Positions 1-5,695 of a DNA stretch of 5,745 nucleotides are shown in pieces (the stretch's first letter is position 1; each line of letters starts with the position of its first letter). Below the pieces are notes generated by a model. It made no database searches, was not told where the DNA came from, and worked only from the letters and a program-made list of their open reading frames with translations. Made by a program: the position numbers and the translations under genes. The stretch is from assembly GCA_013693915.1 (NCBI GenBank), contig CP059264.1:742299-748043 (forward strand). The letters are read 5' to 3'. This stretch comes from Dechloromonas sp. Lineage in GTDB: Bacteria; Pseudomonadota; Gammaproteobacteria; Burkholderiales; Rhodocyclaceae.

Positions 1-276
1 CACCGTATCGGCCGGGAACTCGGTTCGCTGGCCGCCGCGCTGGGCGGACTCGACGCCCTGGTGTTCACCGCCGGCATCGGCGAGCATTCCGCCGAGATCC
101 GGGAACGGGTCTGCCGCGCCGCCGCCTGGCTCGGGGTCGACCTCGATCCCGCCGCCAACGCGGCCGGCGGTCCGCGTCTGAGCACGGACGCCAGCCGGAC
201 TGCGGCCTGGGTGATCCCGACCAACGAAGAACTGATGATCGCACGTCATACCCGGCGCCTCCTCAACCCAGCCTGA
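1..276 (+). CDS. ackA: Acetate kinase, C-terminal part (5' end outside window)
   Basis: This is the last 91 codons of an acetate/propionate-family kinase, read in frame from base 1 and ending in TGA at 274-276. The enzyme reversibly transfers phosphate between ATP and acetate in the cytoplasm, usually paired with phosphotransacetylase. The visible sequence holds the conserved C-terminal stretch [14 protein letters not shown] (compare FTGGIGEN in E. coli AckA) and, near the end, the [10 protein letters not shown] segment typical of the family, whose glutamate belongs to the active-site region. The first 300 or so residues, with the N-terminal nucleotide-binding motif, lie upstream of the window. 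An internal GTG at base 61 is not the true start, because the protein match continues upstream of it. The gene ends 16 nt before fabI, so the two are probably cotranscribed. The family call is firm; acetate versus propionate or butyrate preference cannot be told from this piece. Confidence 0.93.
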   Translation, partial: HRIGRELGSLAAALGGLDALVFTAGIGEHSAEIRERVCRAAAWLGVDLDPAANAAGGPRLSTDASRTAAWVIPTNEELMIARHTRRLLNPA

Positions 277-292
277 CAAGGAGCACAACAGC

Positions 293-1075
293 ATGGCCCT
301 CGATATCCCCAGTCCGCCGCTCAAGGGCAAGAAGGCCCTGGTCGTCGGCATCGCCAACGACAGTTCCATCGCCTACGGCTGCGCCGAAGCGTTTCACGAA
401 CTGCAGGCCGACCTGGCGATCACCTACCTCAACGAAAAGTCGAAGAAGTTTGTCGAACCGCTCGCGACGGAACTTGGCGCGTCGATATTCATGCCCCTCG
501 ACGTCAGCCAGCCCGGCCAGCTCGAGGCCTTGTTCGAGGAAATCACCCGCAAATGGGGCCGCCTCGACATCCTGGTTCATTCGATCGCTTTTGCCCCCAA
601 GGAGGACCTGCAGGGTGGCCTGGTCAACTGTTCGGCGGAAGGTTTCGCCAAGGCGATGGATATTTCCTGCCACTCGTTCATCCGCATGGCCAGGCTGGCC
701 GCACCGCTGATGGATCAGGGCGGGGCGATGTTCGCGATGAGCTACCACGGTGCCAACGAGGTGGCGCCAAACTACAACGTAATGGGGCCGGTGAAGGCGG
801 CGCTGGAATCCGCCTGCCGCTACCTGGCTTACGAACTGGGGCCAAAGGACATCCGGGTCCACGCCATCTCGCCGGGGCCGCTGAAGACGCGGGCCGCTTC
901 CGGGCTCAAGGACTTCGATCGCTTGCTCAACGAGGCGGCGCAGCGGGCGCCGCTCGGGGAACTGGTCGACATCATGGACGTCGGTTACACTTGCGCCTTC
1001 CTCGCTACTCCCTACGCCCGCCGCCTCACCGGCAGCACGGTGTATGTCGATGGCGGCGTGAATATCATGGCCTGA
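293..1075 (+). CDS. fabI: Enoyl-[acyl-carrier-protein] reductase (FabI family)
   Basis: A 260-residue cytoplasmic NAD(P)H-dependent reductase of the short-chain dehydrogenase fold, matching the usual FabI length of about 260. FabI reduces the trans-2 double bond of enoyl-ACP in the last step of each fatty acid elongation round. Visible motifs are the divergent FabI nucleotide-binding loop GIANDSSIAYG (residues 19-29), HSIAFAP (96-102), and the catalytic Tyr-x6-Lys pair Y161/K168 in NYNVMGPVK. The upstream Y151 corresponds to the first conserved tyrosine of FabI. The C-terminal VDGGVNIMA is also typical. The ATG at 293 has a strong AAGGAG at 278-283, nine bases upstream. The region after Y151 reads YHGANEVAP and the substrate loop reads SPGPLKTRAASGLKDF, which differ from E. 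coli FabI (YLGAE, SAGPIRTLAASGIKDF). Together with the linkage to ackA, this suggests a second, specialised FabI copy rather than the main one. That is inference. Confidence 0.9.
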   Translation: MALDIPSPPLKGKKALVVGIANDSSIAYGCAEAFHELQADLAITYLNEKSKKFVEPLATELGASIFMPLDVSQPGQLEALFEEITRKWGRLDILVHSIAFAPKEDLQGGLVNCSAEGFAKAMDISCHSFIRMARLAAPLMDQGGAMFAMSYHGANEVAPNYNVMGPVKAALESACRYLAYELGPKDIRVHAISPGPLKTRAASGLKDFDRLLNEAAQRAPLGELVDIMDVGYTCAFLATPYARRLTGSTVYVDGGVNIMA

Positions 1076-1088
1076 GGCAACCGGTGCA

Positions 1089-1106
1089 TCCCGGCCCGGG
1101 CCGGGA
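1089..1106. terminator. Perfect GC palindrome between convergent fabI and grxD; possible bidirectional terminator
   Basis: The 18 bases form a perfect inverted repeat (core CCCGGCCCGGGCCGGG at 1090-1105, plus a flanking T-A pair). As RNA it would fold into a very stable stem of about seven pairs with a four-base loop. It sits 14 bases after the fabI stop and 14 bases beyond the grxD stop on the other strand, where a shared terminator is expected. There is no T-run on either side, so it is not a canonical intrinsic terminator. It may act as a transcript-end stabiliser or work with Rho. The palindrome is directly seen; the function is inferred from position. Confidence 0.5.
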
Positions 1107-1119
1107 CGCGGCCGCCGTC

Positions 1120-1443
1120 TCAGGTCTGGGTGACGCCTTCCAGCAATTGCTGCAGTTCGCCGGACTGGTACATCTCCTTCATGATGTCGCAGCCGCCGAT
1201 GAATTCGCCGTTGATGTAAAGCTGCGGAATCGTCGGCCAGTTGGCGTACTCTTTGATGCCGCTGCGGATTTCCTCGTCGGCGAGGACGTTGACCGTGACG
1301 AGGTCGCTGACCCCGCAGGCCCTGAGGATCTGCACGGAAGTCGCCGAAAAGCCGCACTGCGGAAAACGCGCGTCGCCTTTCATGTAGAGGACGACCGGGT
1401 TGCTGGTTACGGTCGAGTGGATGCGTTGCTGAACGTCGGACAT
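1120..1443 (-). CDS. grxD: Monothiol glutaredoxin, CGFS type (Grx4/GrxD)
   Basis: A 107-residue protein carrying the monothiol glutaredoxin signature CGFS (Cys30, in [14 protein letters not shown]). It also has the KGD loop before it (K22), WPTIPQLYI (69-77) with the cis-proline P73, and the GGCD glutathione-binding turn (83-86). CGFS glutaredoxins bind a glutathione-ligated [2Fe-2S] cluster as a dimer or with BolA and pass clusters to acceptors; they are poor general disulfide reductases. Length matches the single-domain bacterial family (about 105-115). The ATG at 1443-1441 has GGAG at 1452-1449 with a 5-nt spacer, supporting independent initiation. The frame is also continuous with upstream prmC, with no stop between, so a PrmC-Grx fusion product is possible as written. 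It is the last gene of the hemA-prfA-prmC-grxD run, ends in TGA, and converges on fabI. Confidence 0.93.
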   Translation of the reverse strand: MSDVQQRIHSTVTSNPVVLYMKGDARFPQCGFSATSVQILRACGVSDLVTVNVLADEEIRSGIKEYANWPTIPQLYINGEFIGGCDIMKEMYQSGELQQLLEGVTQT

Positions 1444-2267
1444 GATTGCTCCAGATTGAAAGAAAGCCGTGCTCACCCGGTCGCTGCCTGCCAGGTCGGA
1501 AAAGGTTGCGGCGGCTTTGAACCCGGCAGCGGTCAATAAGTTCCGGCTGGCGGTGCCCTGATCGTGGCCATGCTCGAAGAGCAGCCAGCCGCCGGCCTGC
1601 AGATGGTCGGGGGCGCCGGCGACGATGCGGCGGATGCAGGCCAGGCCGTCGGCGCCGGCGGTCAGGGCCAGCTGCGGCTCGAAGGGCAGGCCGTCGCGCC
1701 TCAGGTGCGGGTCGCCGGCGGCGACGTAAGGCGGGTTGGCGACGATCAGGTCGAAGCGTTGCCCGGCCACCGGCGCGAACCAGTCGCCCTCGCGGAAATC
1801 GACCGGTGCCCCGAGCCGGGCGGAATTGGCGCGCGCGACGGAAATCGCCACGGGCGAGAGGTCGACCGCGACAACGGCCGCCGCCGGACATTCGAGCGCC
1901 AGCGAAATGGCGACGATGCCCGAGCCGGTGCCGAGATCGAGTACCCGCGGCGCGGTCAGGCCGCGCAGTCTTGCGAGCGCGAGGTCGATCAGGACTTCGG
2001 TTTCCGGGCGCGGAATCAACACCGCTGGCGATACCGCAAAGACGCGCCCGCGGAATTCGGCCTCGCCGACCAGGTAGGCCAGCGGCTCGCCGCTGGCGCG
2101 GCGCTCGACCCAGGCCATGAACCGCTGGCCGGCTGCCGTGGCGACCGGAGTTTCCGGCCGTGCCAGCAGGTCGCCGTGCGAGCAGCCGGTGGCGTGTTGC
2201 AGCAGCAGGCGGGCATCGAGCCGGTCGATTTTCCCCTTGCTGCGGTCAACGCCTCGAAAAGCGTCAT
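1444..2267 (-). CDS. prmC: Peptide chain release factor N5-glutamine methyltransferase; needs a -1 frameshift and lacks its own stop
   Basis: PrmC (HemK) uses S-adenosylmethionine to methylate the glutamine of the GGQ motif of release factors; the RF1 gene lies directly upstream. The frame opens with ATG at 2267-2265 ([13 protein letters not shown]), only two bases after the prfA TGA, as expected for translational coupling. After about 13 codons the family match moves into the -1 frame ([15 protein letters not shown]...), at GGGGAAAA (2236-2229). With that one-base correction the protein is about 275 residues, close to E. coli PrmC (277). It shows an N-terminal helical domain, RPETE (87-91), the SAM-binding [14 protein letters not shown] (111-124), catalytic NPPY (178-181) and FEPQLAL (196-202). 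The C-terminal DLAGSDRV aligns with the usual family end, but no stop follows: the frame runs into grxD. As written, the longest uninterrupted frame starts at an internal ATG (2118) and would lack about 50 N-terminal residues. Identity is certain; whether the frameshift is error or programmed is open. Confidence 0.9.
2229..2236 (-). other. Frameshift point in prmC: G GGA AAA heptamer in a GGGGAAAA run
   Basis: In the frame set by the prmC ATG the codons here are AGG GGA AAA TCG. The seven bases 2235-2229 read G GGA AAA, which fits the X XXY YYZ rule for -1 ribosomal slippage. A -1 slip gives GGG AAA ATC GAC, exactly the frame that encodes the rest of PrmC. A missing base in the G4A4 run gives the same result. 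Just downstream ATCGA-CCGGC-TCGAT is a small inverted repeat, but it starts inside the run, so it is not at the usual 5-9 nt stimulator spacing. A sequence error is the simpler reading, because alx in this window needs two similar homopolymer repairs. Confidence 0.6.
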
Positions 2268-2269
2268 TT

Positions 2270-3352
2270 TCAGTTCTGCTCGCCGAGTTCCGCCAGCAGG
2301 TCGGCCTGATGCTCGGCCGCCAGCGCGTCGAGGAGTTCGTCCATGTCGCCTTCGATGATCGTCGCGATCTTGTACAGCGTCAGGTTGATGCGGTGGTCGG
2401 TGATCCGGCCCTGCGGGAAGTTGTAGGTGCGGATGCGCTCGGAACGGTCACCCGAGCCGATCAGACGCTTGCGCGTGCTGGCGATATGGCTCTGCTGGGC
2501 GCGCACCTGGATGTCCCTGATGCGCGCGGCGAGCACGCGCATCGCGGAAGCGCGGTTGGCGTGCTGCGAGCGGCCGTCCTGGCATTCGGCGACGATGCCG
2601 GTCGGAAGGTGCGTGATGCGCACGGCCGAATCGGTCTTGTTGATGTGCTGACCGCCGGCCCCCGAGGCGCGGAAGGTGTCGATCCGCAAATCGGCCGGGT
2701 TGAGGGCGACCTCGTCGACCTCGTCGGCTTCCGGCATGACCGCGACGGTGCACGCTGAGGTATGGATGCGGCCTTGGGTTTCGGTTTCCGGGACGCGCTG
2801 CACGCGATGCGCGCCGGACTCGAATTTCAGGCGCGAATAGGCGCCGCTGCCGACGATGCGGCAGATGATTTCGCGATAGCCGCCGAGATCGGATTCGCTG
2901 GCCGAGATAACCTCGACCTGCCAGCGCTGGCGCTCGGCATAACGCGAATACATGCGGAAGAGGTCGCCGGCGAACAGCGCCGATTCGTCGCCGCCGGTGC
3001 CGGCGCGGATTTCGAGAAGGACGCCGCGCTCGTCGTCGGGGTCGCGCGGCAACAGCAGCGTCTGCAACGCCAGTTCCAGCGCCGGCAGTCGCGCCGTGGC
3101 GGCGGCGAGTTCCTCGTCGGCGAATTCGCGCATTTCGGGGTCGGCGCGCATCGCCTCGGCTTCGGCAATGTCGCTCTCGGCCTGGCGAAAGGCGTCGTAC
3201 TGGACGATGAGCGGATCCAGTTCCGCACGTTCGCGGGCGAGGCGGCGGAACTGGTCCATGTCGTTGGCCGTGTCGGGGGCCGACAGCATGCGGTCGATCT
3301 CGTCGATGCGGTCGACCAGCAGGTCAAGTTTCTGGCGGATCGAGGGTTTCAT
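2270..3352 (-). CDS. prfA: Peptide chain release factor 1 (RF1)
   Basis: A 360-residue class I release factor, full length for bacterial RF1. It recognises UAA and UAG in the ribosomal A site and triggers peptide release. The sequence shows an N-terminal helical domain (to about residue 100) and the [18 protein letters not shown] segment (114-131). The stop-codon recognition tripeptide is P-E-T at 188-190 in [15 protein letters not shown]: the PxT form marks RF1, whereas RF2 has SPF. The catalytic GGQ is at 233-235 in [15 protein letters not shown], matching E. coli numbering. The modified glutamine would be Q235, the substrate of PrmC encoded just downstream. The ATG at 3352-3350 gives the normal RF1 start (MKPSIRQKL). 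No Shine-Dalgarno sequence precedes it; instead a strong hairpin lies 11 bases upstream, suggesting dependence on hemA translation. The gene ends in TGA two bases before prmC. Confidence 0.97.
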   Translation of the reverse strand: MKPSIRQKLDLLVDRIDEIDRMLSAPDTANDMDQFRRLARERAELDPLIVQYDAFRQAESDIAEAEAMRADPEMREFADEELAAATARLPALELALQTLLLPRDPDDERGVLLEIRAGTGGDESALFAGDLFRMYSRYAERQRWQVEVISASESDLGGYREIICRIVGSGAYSRLKFESGAHRVQRVPETETQGRIHTSACTVAVMPEADEVDEVALNPADLRIDTFRASGAGGQHINKTDSAVRITHLPTGIVAECQDGRSQHANRASAMRVLAARIRDIQVRAQQSHIASTRKRLIGSGDRSERIRTYNFPQGRITDHRINLTLYKIATIIEGDMDELLDALAAEHQADLLAELGEQN

Positions 3353-3363
3353 GATGGCTGGGT

Positions 3364-3393
3364 GCGAGGGCGCCGCGGGCGGGCGCTACTCGC
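3364..3393 (-). promoter_or_regulatory. Strong hairpin spanning the hemA UAG stop, just upstream of prfA
   Basis: On the minus-strand transcript GCGAG (3393-3389) pairs with CTCGC (3368-3364), and GCGCC (3386-3382) pairs with GGCGC (3374-3370). This makes ten GC-rich pairs around a 7-base loop, with a small internal loop of UA opposite one C. The hemA stop codon UAG (3388-3386) lies at the internal loop. The hairpin base is 11 nt from the prfA ATG, which has no visible Shine-Dalgarno. There is no U-run, so it is not an intrinsic terminator. A ribosome reading to the end of hemA would have to open it, which could couple prfA translation to hemA, or it could be an mRNA processing site. Structure is read directly; function is inferred. 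Confidence 0.55.
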
Positions 3394-4636
3394 CGGAATG
3401 GAGGTGAAAGAGTCGCTCGGTCAGGGACTGCAGGTCAACGCGATCGGCGCCCTCGGCGAGATTCAGCGTCTGCGTCGGCGCATGCAGGAACTTGTTGACG
3501 AGCCGTTGCGATAGTTGCTCGACGACCTTTTCCGGTGCTTCGCCGCGGGCCAGCAGCTTCAGCGCATGCTCGATCTCGTGGCGGCGCATGCGCTCGGCGG
3601 AATCGCGCAGCGAGCGGATCACCGGCACCGTGTCGCGCGCCTCCAGCCAGCCGAGGAAATCGTGCACGCGGTTGCTGACGATCGTCTCGGCCTCGACCAC
3701 CGCCGCCTGCCGCGACTCGAGGCCGCTCTCGACGACGTTGGCCAGATCGTCGACGGTATAGAGGAAGACGTCGTCGAGTTCGCCGACCTCTTGCTCGATG
3801 TCGCGTGGCACGGCGAGGTCGACCATGAACATCGGCCGGTGCCGGCGCGCCTTGACCGCGCGTTCGGCCATGCCCAGGCCGATGATCGGCAGCGGCGAGG
3901 CGGTGCAGGATACGACGATGTCGTGCTGCGCGATGTGCTCGCCCAGTTCGTCGAGGCGGATCGCCGTGCCGTTGAATCGCTCGGCCAGCGCCCGGCCGCG
4001 CTCGACGGTGCGGTTGGCGATGGTGACCAGTTTCGGCTGCCTGGCGCAGAAGTGGGCCGCGCACAGTTCGATCATTTCGCCGGCGCCGATGAACAGGATG
4101 CGCTGCGTCGCCAGCGACTCGAAGATGCGCTCGGCGAGATGGACGGCGGCGGCTGCCATCGAGACGATGTTGGCGCCGATCGCCGTCGTGCTGCGCACTT
4201 CCTTGGCAACCGAAAAGGAACGCTGGAACAACTTGTGCAGTTGCGTGCCGAGCGTGCCGCTCTCTTCGGCGACGCGCACCGCCTCCTTCATCTGGCCGAG
4301 GATCTGCGGCTCGCCGATCACCATCGAATCGAGTCCGCTGGCAACGCGGAAGACATGGCGGACCGCATCCGGCTGATCGTGCAGGTAGAGGTAGGGCGCG
4401 ATCTCGCCGCGCTCGACCCGGTGGTAGCGCGTCAGCCAGTCGACGACCGCCTCGGGCGCCTCGGCCGCACAGTAGATCTCGGTGCGGTTGCAGGTCGACA
4501 GGATTGCCGCCTCCCTGACCCGCCCGTTATGCGTCAGGTCGGCCAGCGCCTGATGCAGTTTCTCGGCGTGGAATGCCACGCGCTCGCGTATGGCGAGCGG
4601 AGCGGAGTGATGGTTGATGCCGAGGGTAAAGATCAC
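3386..4636 (-). CDS. hemA: Glutamyl-tRNA reductase
   Basis: A 416-residue enzyme that reduces the glutamyl group of Glu-tRNA(Glu) to glutamate-1-semialdehyde with NADPH. This is the first committed step of C5-pathway tetrapyrrole (haem, sirohaem, cobalamin) synthesis. The N-terminal catalytic domain begins [13 protein letters not shown] and carries the nucleophilic cysteine C49 in [24 protein letters not shown] (101-115) is the conserved substrate-site block. The Rossmann NADPH site is FIGAGEM (182-188), followed by TIANRT. The C-terminal part is the helical dimerisation domain. Length fits the family (about 418 in E. coli). The start is GTG at 4636-4634, chosen because it gives the normal N-terminus and lies about 26 nt after the predicted transcription start. 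There is no good Shine-Dalgarno before it. The gene ends in TAG, the only non-TGA stop in the window, 33 bases (11 codons, same frame) before prfA. It is the first gene of the operon. Confidence 0.97.
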   Translation of the reverse strand: MIFTLGINHHSAPLAIRERVAFHAEKLHQALADLTHNGRVREAAILSTCNRTEIYCAAEAPEAVVDWLTRYHRVERGEIAPYLYLHDQPDAVRHVFRVASGLDSMVIGEPQILGQMKEAVRVAEESGTLGTQLHKLFQRSFSVAKEVRSTTAIGANIVSMAAAAVHLAERIFESLATQRILFIGAGEMIELCAAHFCARQPKLVTIANRTVERGRALAERFNGTAIRLDELGEHIAQHDIVVSCTASPLPIIGLGMAERAVKARRHRPMFMVDLAVPRDIEQEVGELDDVFLYTVDDLANVVESGLESRQAAVVEAETIVSNRVHDFLGWLEARDTVPVIRSLRDSAERMRRHEIEHALKLLARGEAPEKVVEQLSQRLVNKFLHAPTQTLNLAEGADRVDLQSLTERLFHLHSGE

Positions 4637-4668
4637 CGGGGCGGGTGGGGCGGACGAAATGGGTGGCG

Positions 4669-4677
4669 ATTATAGCA
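4669..4677 (-). promoter_or_regulatory. Extended -10 promoter for the hemA operon
   Basis: The minus strand reads TGC TATAAT: a perfect -10 hexamer at 4674-4669 with the TGn extension at 4677-4675. No good -35 (TTGACA-like) is present 16-18 bases upstream, which is common for extended -10 promoters. Transcription would begin near 4662, giving a leader of about 26 nt to the hemA GTG. It is the only AT-rich hexamer in a very GC-rich stretch, which raises confidence. A short GGCC-N6-GGCC inverted repeat at 4681-4694 lies between -10 and -35 positions, but it is too weak to call an operator. Confidence 0.75.
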
Positions 4678-4813
4678 TCCGGCCTGCCCGGGCCTCTCTC
4701 GGGGCGGGAAGCCGCATCGCGCCATGTCCCGTCGTCTTGTGCGGCACGCCGATCGAGCGACACCGGGCAAGCAGAAATCTGACAAGTCCGATCGGGTTTG
4801 GTGGATTCGATGC
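4678..4813. other. Divergent intergenic spacer, no gene seen
   Basis: This stretch separates the hemA promoter from the riboswitch of the plus-strand gene. No open frame here looks like a real protein. It must contain or lie near the promoter for the riboswitch transcript. The only candidate I see is CTGACA at 4779-4784 as a -35, with a poor -10 around 4802-4807, too weak to call. Upstream activator sites are possible but no repeat stands out. Confidence 0.5.
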
Positions 4814-4916
4814 CATCCCGAGGGGCAGTAGCTCCCGACCGGCGTGTCGTCACCACGAAGCCGCGGTTTCGCGGACCCGGGCTGCAGGTCAGCGCTGCGA
4901 GCAAGACCTTTGCCGT
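4814..4916 (+). ncRNA. yybP-ykoY family (Mn2+-sensing) riboswitch aptamer
   Basis: The hallmark segments of the yybP-ykoY family appear in order: GGGGCAGTAGCTCCC (4822-4836; family form GGGGAGUAGC), GTCGTCACCACGA (4846-4858), a small hairpin CCGCG-GTTT-CGCGG (4861-4874), and the 3' loop and P1 strand GCAAGACCTTTGCCG (4901-4915). In known members the two conserved loops dock and bind Mn2+, and the element controls manganese exporters and TerC/Alx proteins; E. coli alx and mntP both carry one. The downstream gene here is an alx/terC homologue, which fits. The 5' loop has one extra base (GGGGCAGUAG) relative to the form I know, and the P1 stem looks weak on the 5' side. Boundaries are approximate. 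Confidence 0.85.
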
Positions 4917-4926
4917 GACGGCGAGG

Positions 4927-4998
4927 CTCCTTTGGAATTCGGTGGCCTTTCGCCCACGCCGGCATGGGCCGTTTGCTTTTTCGAATGCGCGTAAGGAG
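4927..4998 (+). promoter_or_regulatory. Candidate expression platform: anti-Shine-Dalgarno pairing ahead of alx
   Basis: CTCCTT at 4927-4932 is perfectly complementary to the AAGGAG ribosome binding site at 4993-4998 (six pairs), which lies six bases before the alx ATG at 5005. Just upstream GCCG-TGA-CGGC (4912-4922) can form a hairpin that uses part of the aptamer's 3' P1 strand, so aptamer folding and platform folding would compete. This is the layout expected for ligand-controlled release of the ribosome binding site. Complementarity is seen; the switch mechanism is inferred. Confidence 0.5.
4952..4981 (+). terminator. Possible riboswitch-controlled intrinsic terminator before alx
   Basis: GCCCACGCCGGCATGGGC (4952-4969) folds on itself with five outer pairs, one C-A mismatch and two inner pairs. 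It is followed by GTTTG and then TTTTT at 4977-4981. The U-run begins seven bases after the stem, further than ideal, so termination strength is uncertain. Its position between the aptamer and the start codon makes it a candidate second control point, alongside the anti-Shine-Dalgarno pairing. Confidence 0.45.
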
Positions 4999-5004
4999 AG
5001 TGTC

Positions 5005-5695
5005 ATGGAAACCGCAGGCGGTCCGGGTTTGTGGGCCGGCTTCGCAGCCATCGCCCTCGTCATGCTGGCGATCGACCTCTTCGTCGTCGGCGGCGGCAGG
5101 GAGCGCCGCGTCAGCTTCCGCGAGGCGGCCACCTGGTCGGTGATCTGGATCGCCATCACGCTGGCCTGCGCCGGCGGTCGGCGGTGGCATCTCGATGCCA
5201 GCCTCGGCCGCGAGATCGCCAATACCAAGGCACTCGAATTCATCACCGGCCACCTGATCGCGAAGGTGCTGGCGGTCGACAGCGCCTTCGTCTGGCTGAT
5301 GCTTTTCGGGTTTTTGCCGTTCCCGCAGAGTTGCAGAAGCGGGTGCTGCTCTACGGCCTGCTCGGCGTCATCGTCATGCGCACCATCATGATCCTCGCCG
5401 GCGATTCGATCCCGGCCATTTTGCGATCACGACCGACCCGTTCATCGTGCTGACCTCGAACATCTTCGCCATCCTCGGCCTGCGCGCGATATGCTTCCTG
5501 CTCCCCGACGGCGCCGACCGCTTGTCGCTGCTCAAGTACGGGCTGGCCATCGTGCTCATGTTCATCGGCGTCAGGATGCTGCTGATCGACATCTACAAGA
5601 TCCCGGTCGGGTTCCCGCTGGCCGTCGTCGCCGCCATCATCGGCGGCTCGGTATGGGCTTCGCTGCGCAAGGAGGCGCGCGTCGGCGGGGGCTGA
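5005..5695 (+). pseudogene. alx: TerC/Alx-family membrane metal-ion transporter, frameshifted twice and internally deleted
   Basis: The ATG at 5005 follows a strong AAGGAG. The product matches E. coli Alx: [49 protein letters not shown], then [29 protein letters not shown], then DSIPAI.., [13 protein letters not shown], and [26 protein letters not shown]. TerC/Alx proteins are multi-pass inner-membrane proteins linked to Mn2+ export. Three defects are visible. One T is missing from TTTTT at 5311-5315 (GFLP should read GFFAVP). One T is missing from TTTT at 5419-5422 (AIL should read [10 protein letters not shown]). Near 5402/5403, LAG joins directly to DSIPAI, omitting about 88 residues (counted against E. 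coli Alx from memory), including membrane segments and the residues before the second conserved Asp motif. Repaired, the protein is 230 residues versus about 320. The first Asp motif reads VDSAFV rather than VDNVFV. The deletion keeps frame. The untouched frame from 5005 gives about 129 residues with a nonsense tail. Probably non-functional if the sequence is correct. Confidence 0.85.

Noticed and set aside
553..1539. A 328-codon plus-strand frame overlapping fabI and running through grxD
   Set aside because: It lies in a different frame from fabI and spans the convergent intergenic palindrome. No protein family features are visible.
263..1891. A 542-codon open frame on the minus strand across fabI, grxD and prmC
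   Set aside because: It is antisense to fabI and out of frame with grxD/prmC. The translation is arginine-rich and low in recognisable motifs, as expected of a shadow frame in GC-rich DNA.
3364..3393. Intrinsic terminator between hemA and prfA
   Set aside because: The hairpin is strong but no U-run follows on the minus strand, and prfA-prmC-grxD have no other promoter visible, so it is better read as a coupling or processing structure.
3515..4675. A 386-codon open frame on the plus strand opposite hemA
   Set aside because: It mirrors hemA codon structure and has no conserved motifs. hemA on the other strand is full length and unambiguous.
4779..4807. CTGACA with a downstream hexamer as a sigma70 promoter for the riboswitch-alx transcript
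   Set aside because: The -10 (around GGATTC) is a poor match and nothing else supports it. The position is reasonable but not enough to annotate.
4527..5253. Two overlapping minus-strand frames covering the hemA promoter and riboswitch region
   Set aside because: They run through the riboswitch, the hemA promoter and the alx start, with low-complexity Arg/Pro/Ala sequence and no family resemblance.
5311..5422. Programmed frameshifting at the two T runs in alx
   Set aside because: Neither run forms an in-phase X XXY YYZ heptamer, and two shifts plus a large deletion in one gene make programmed recoding unlikely.
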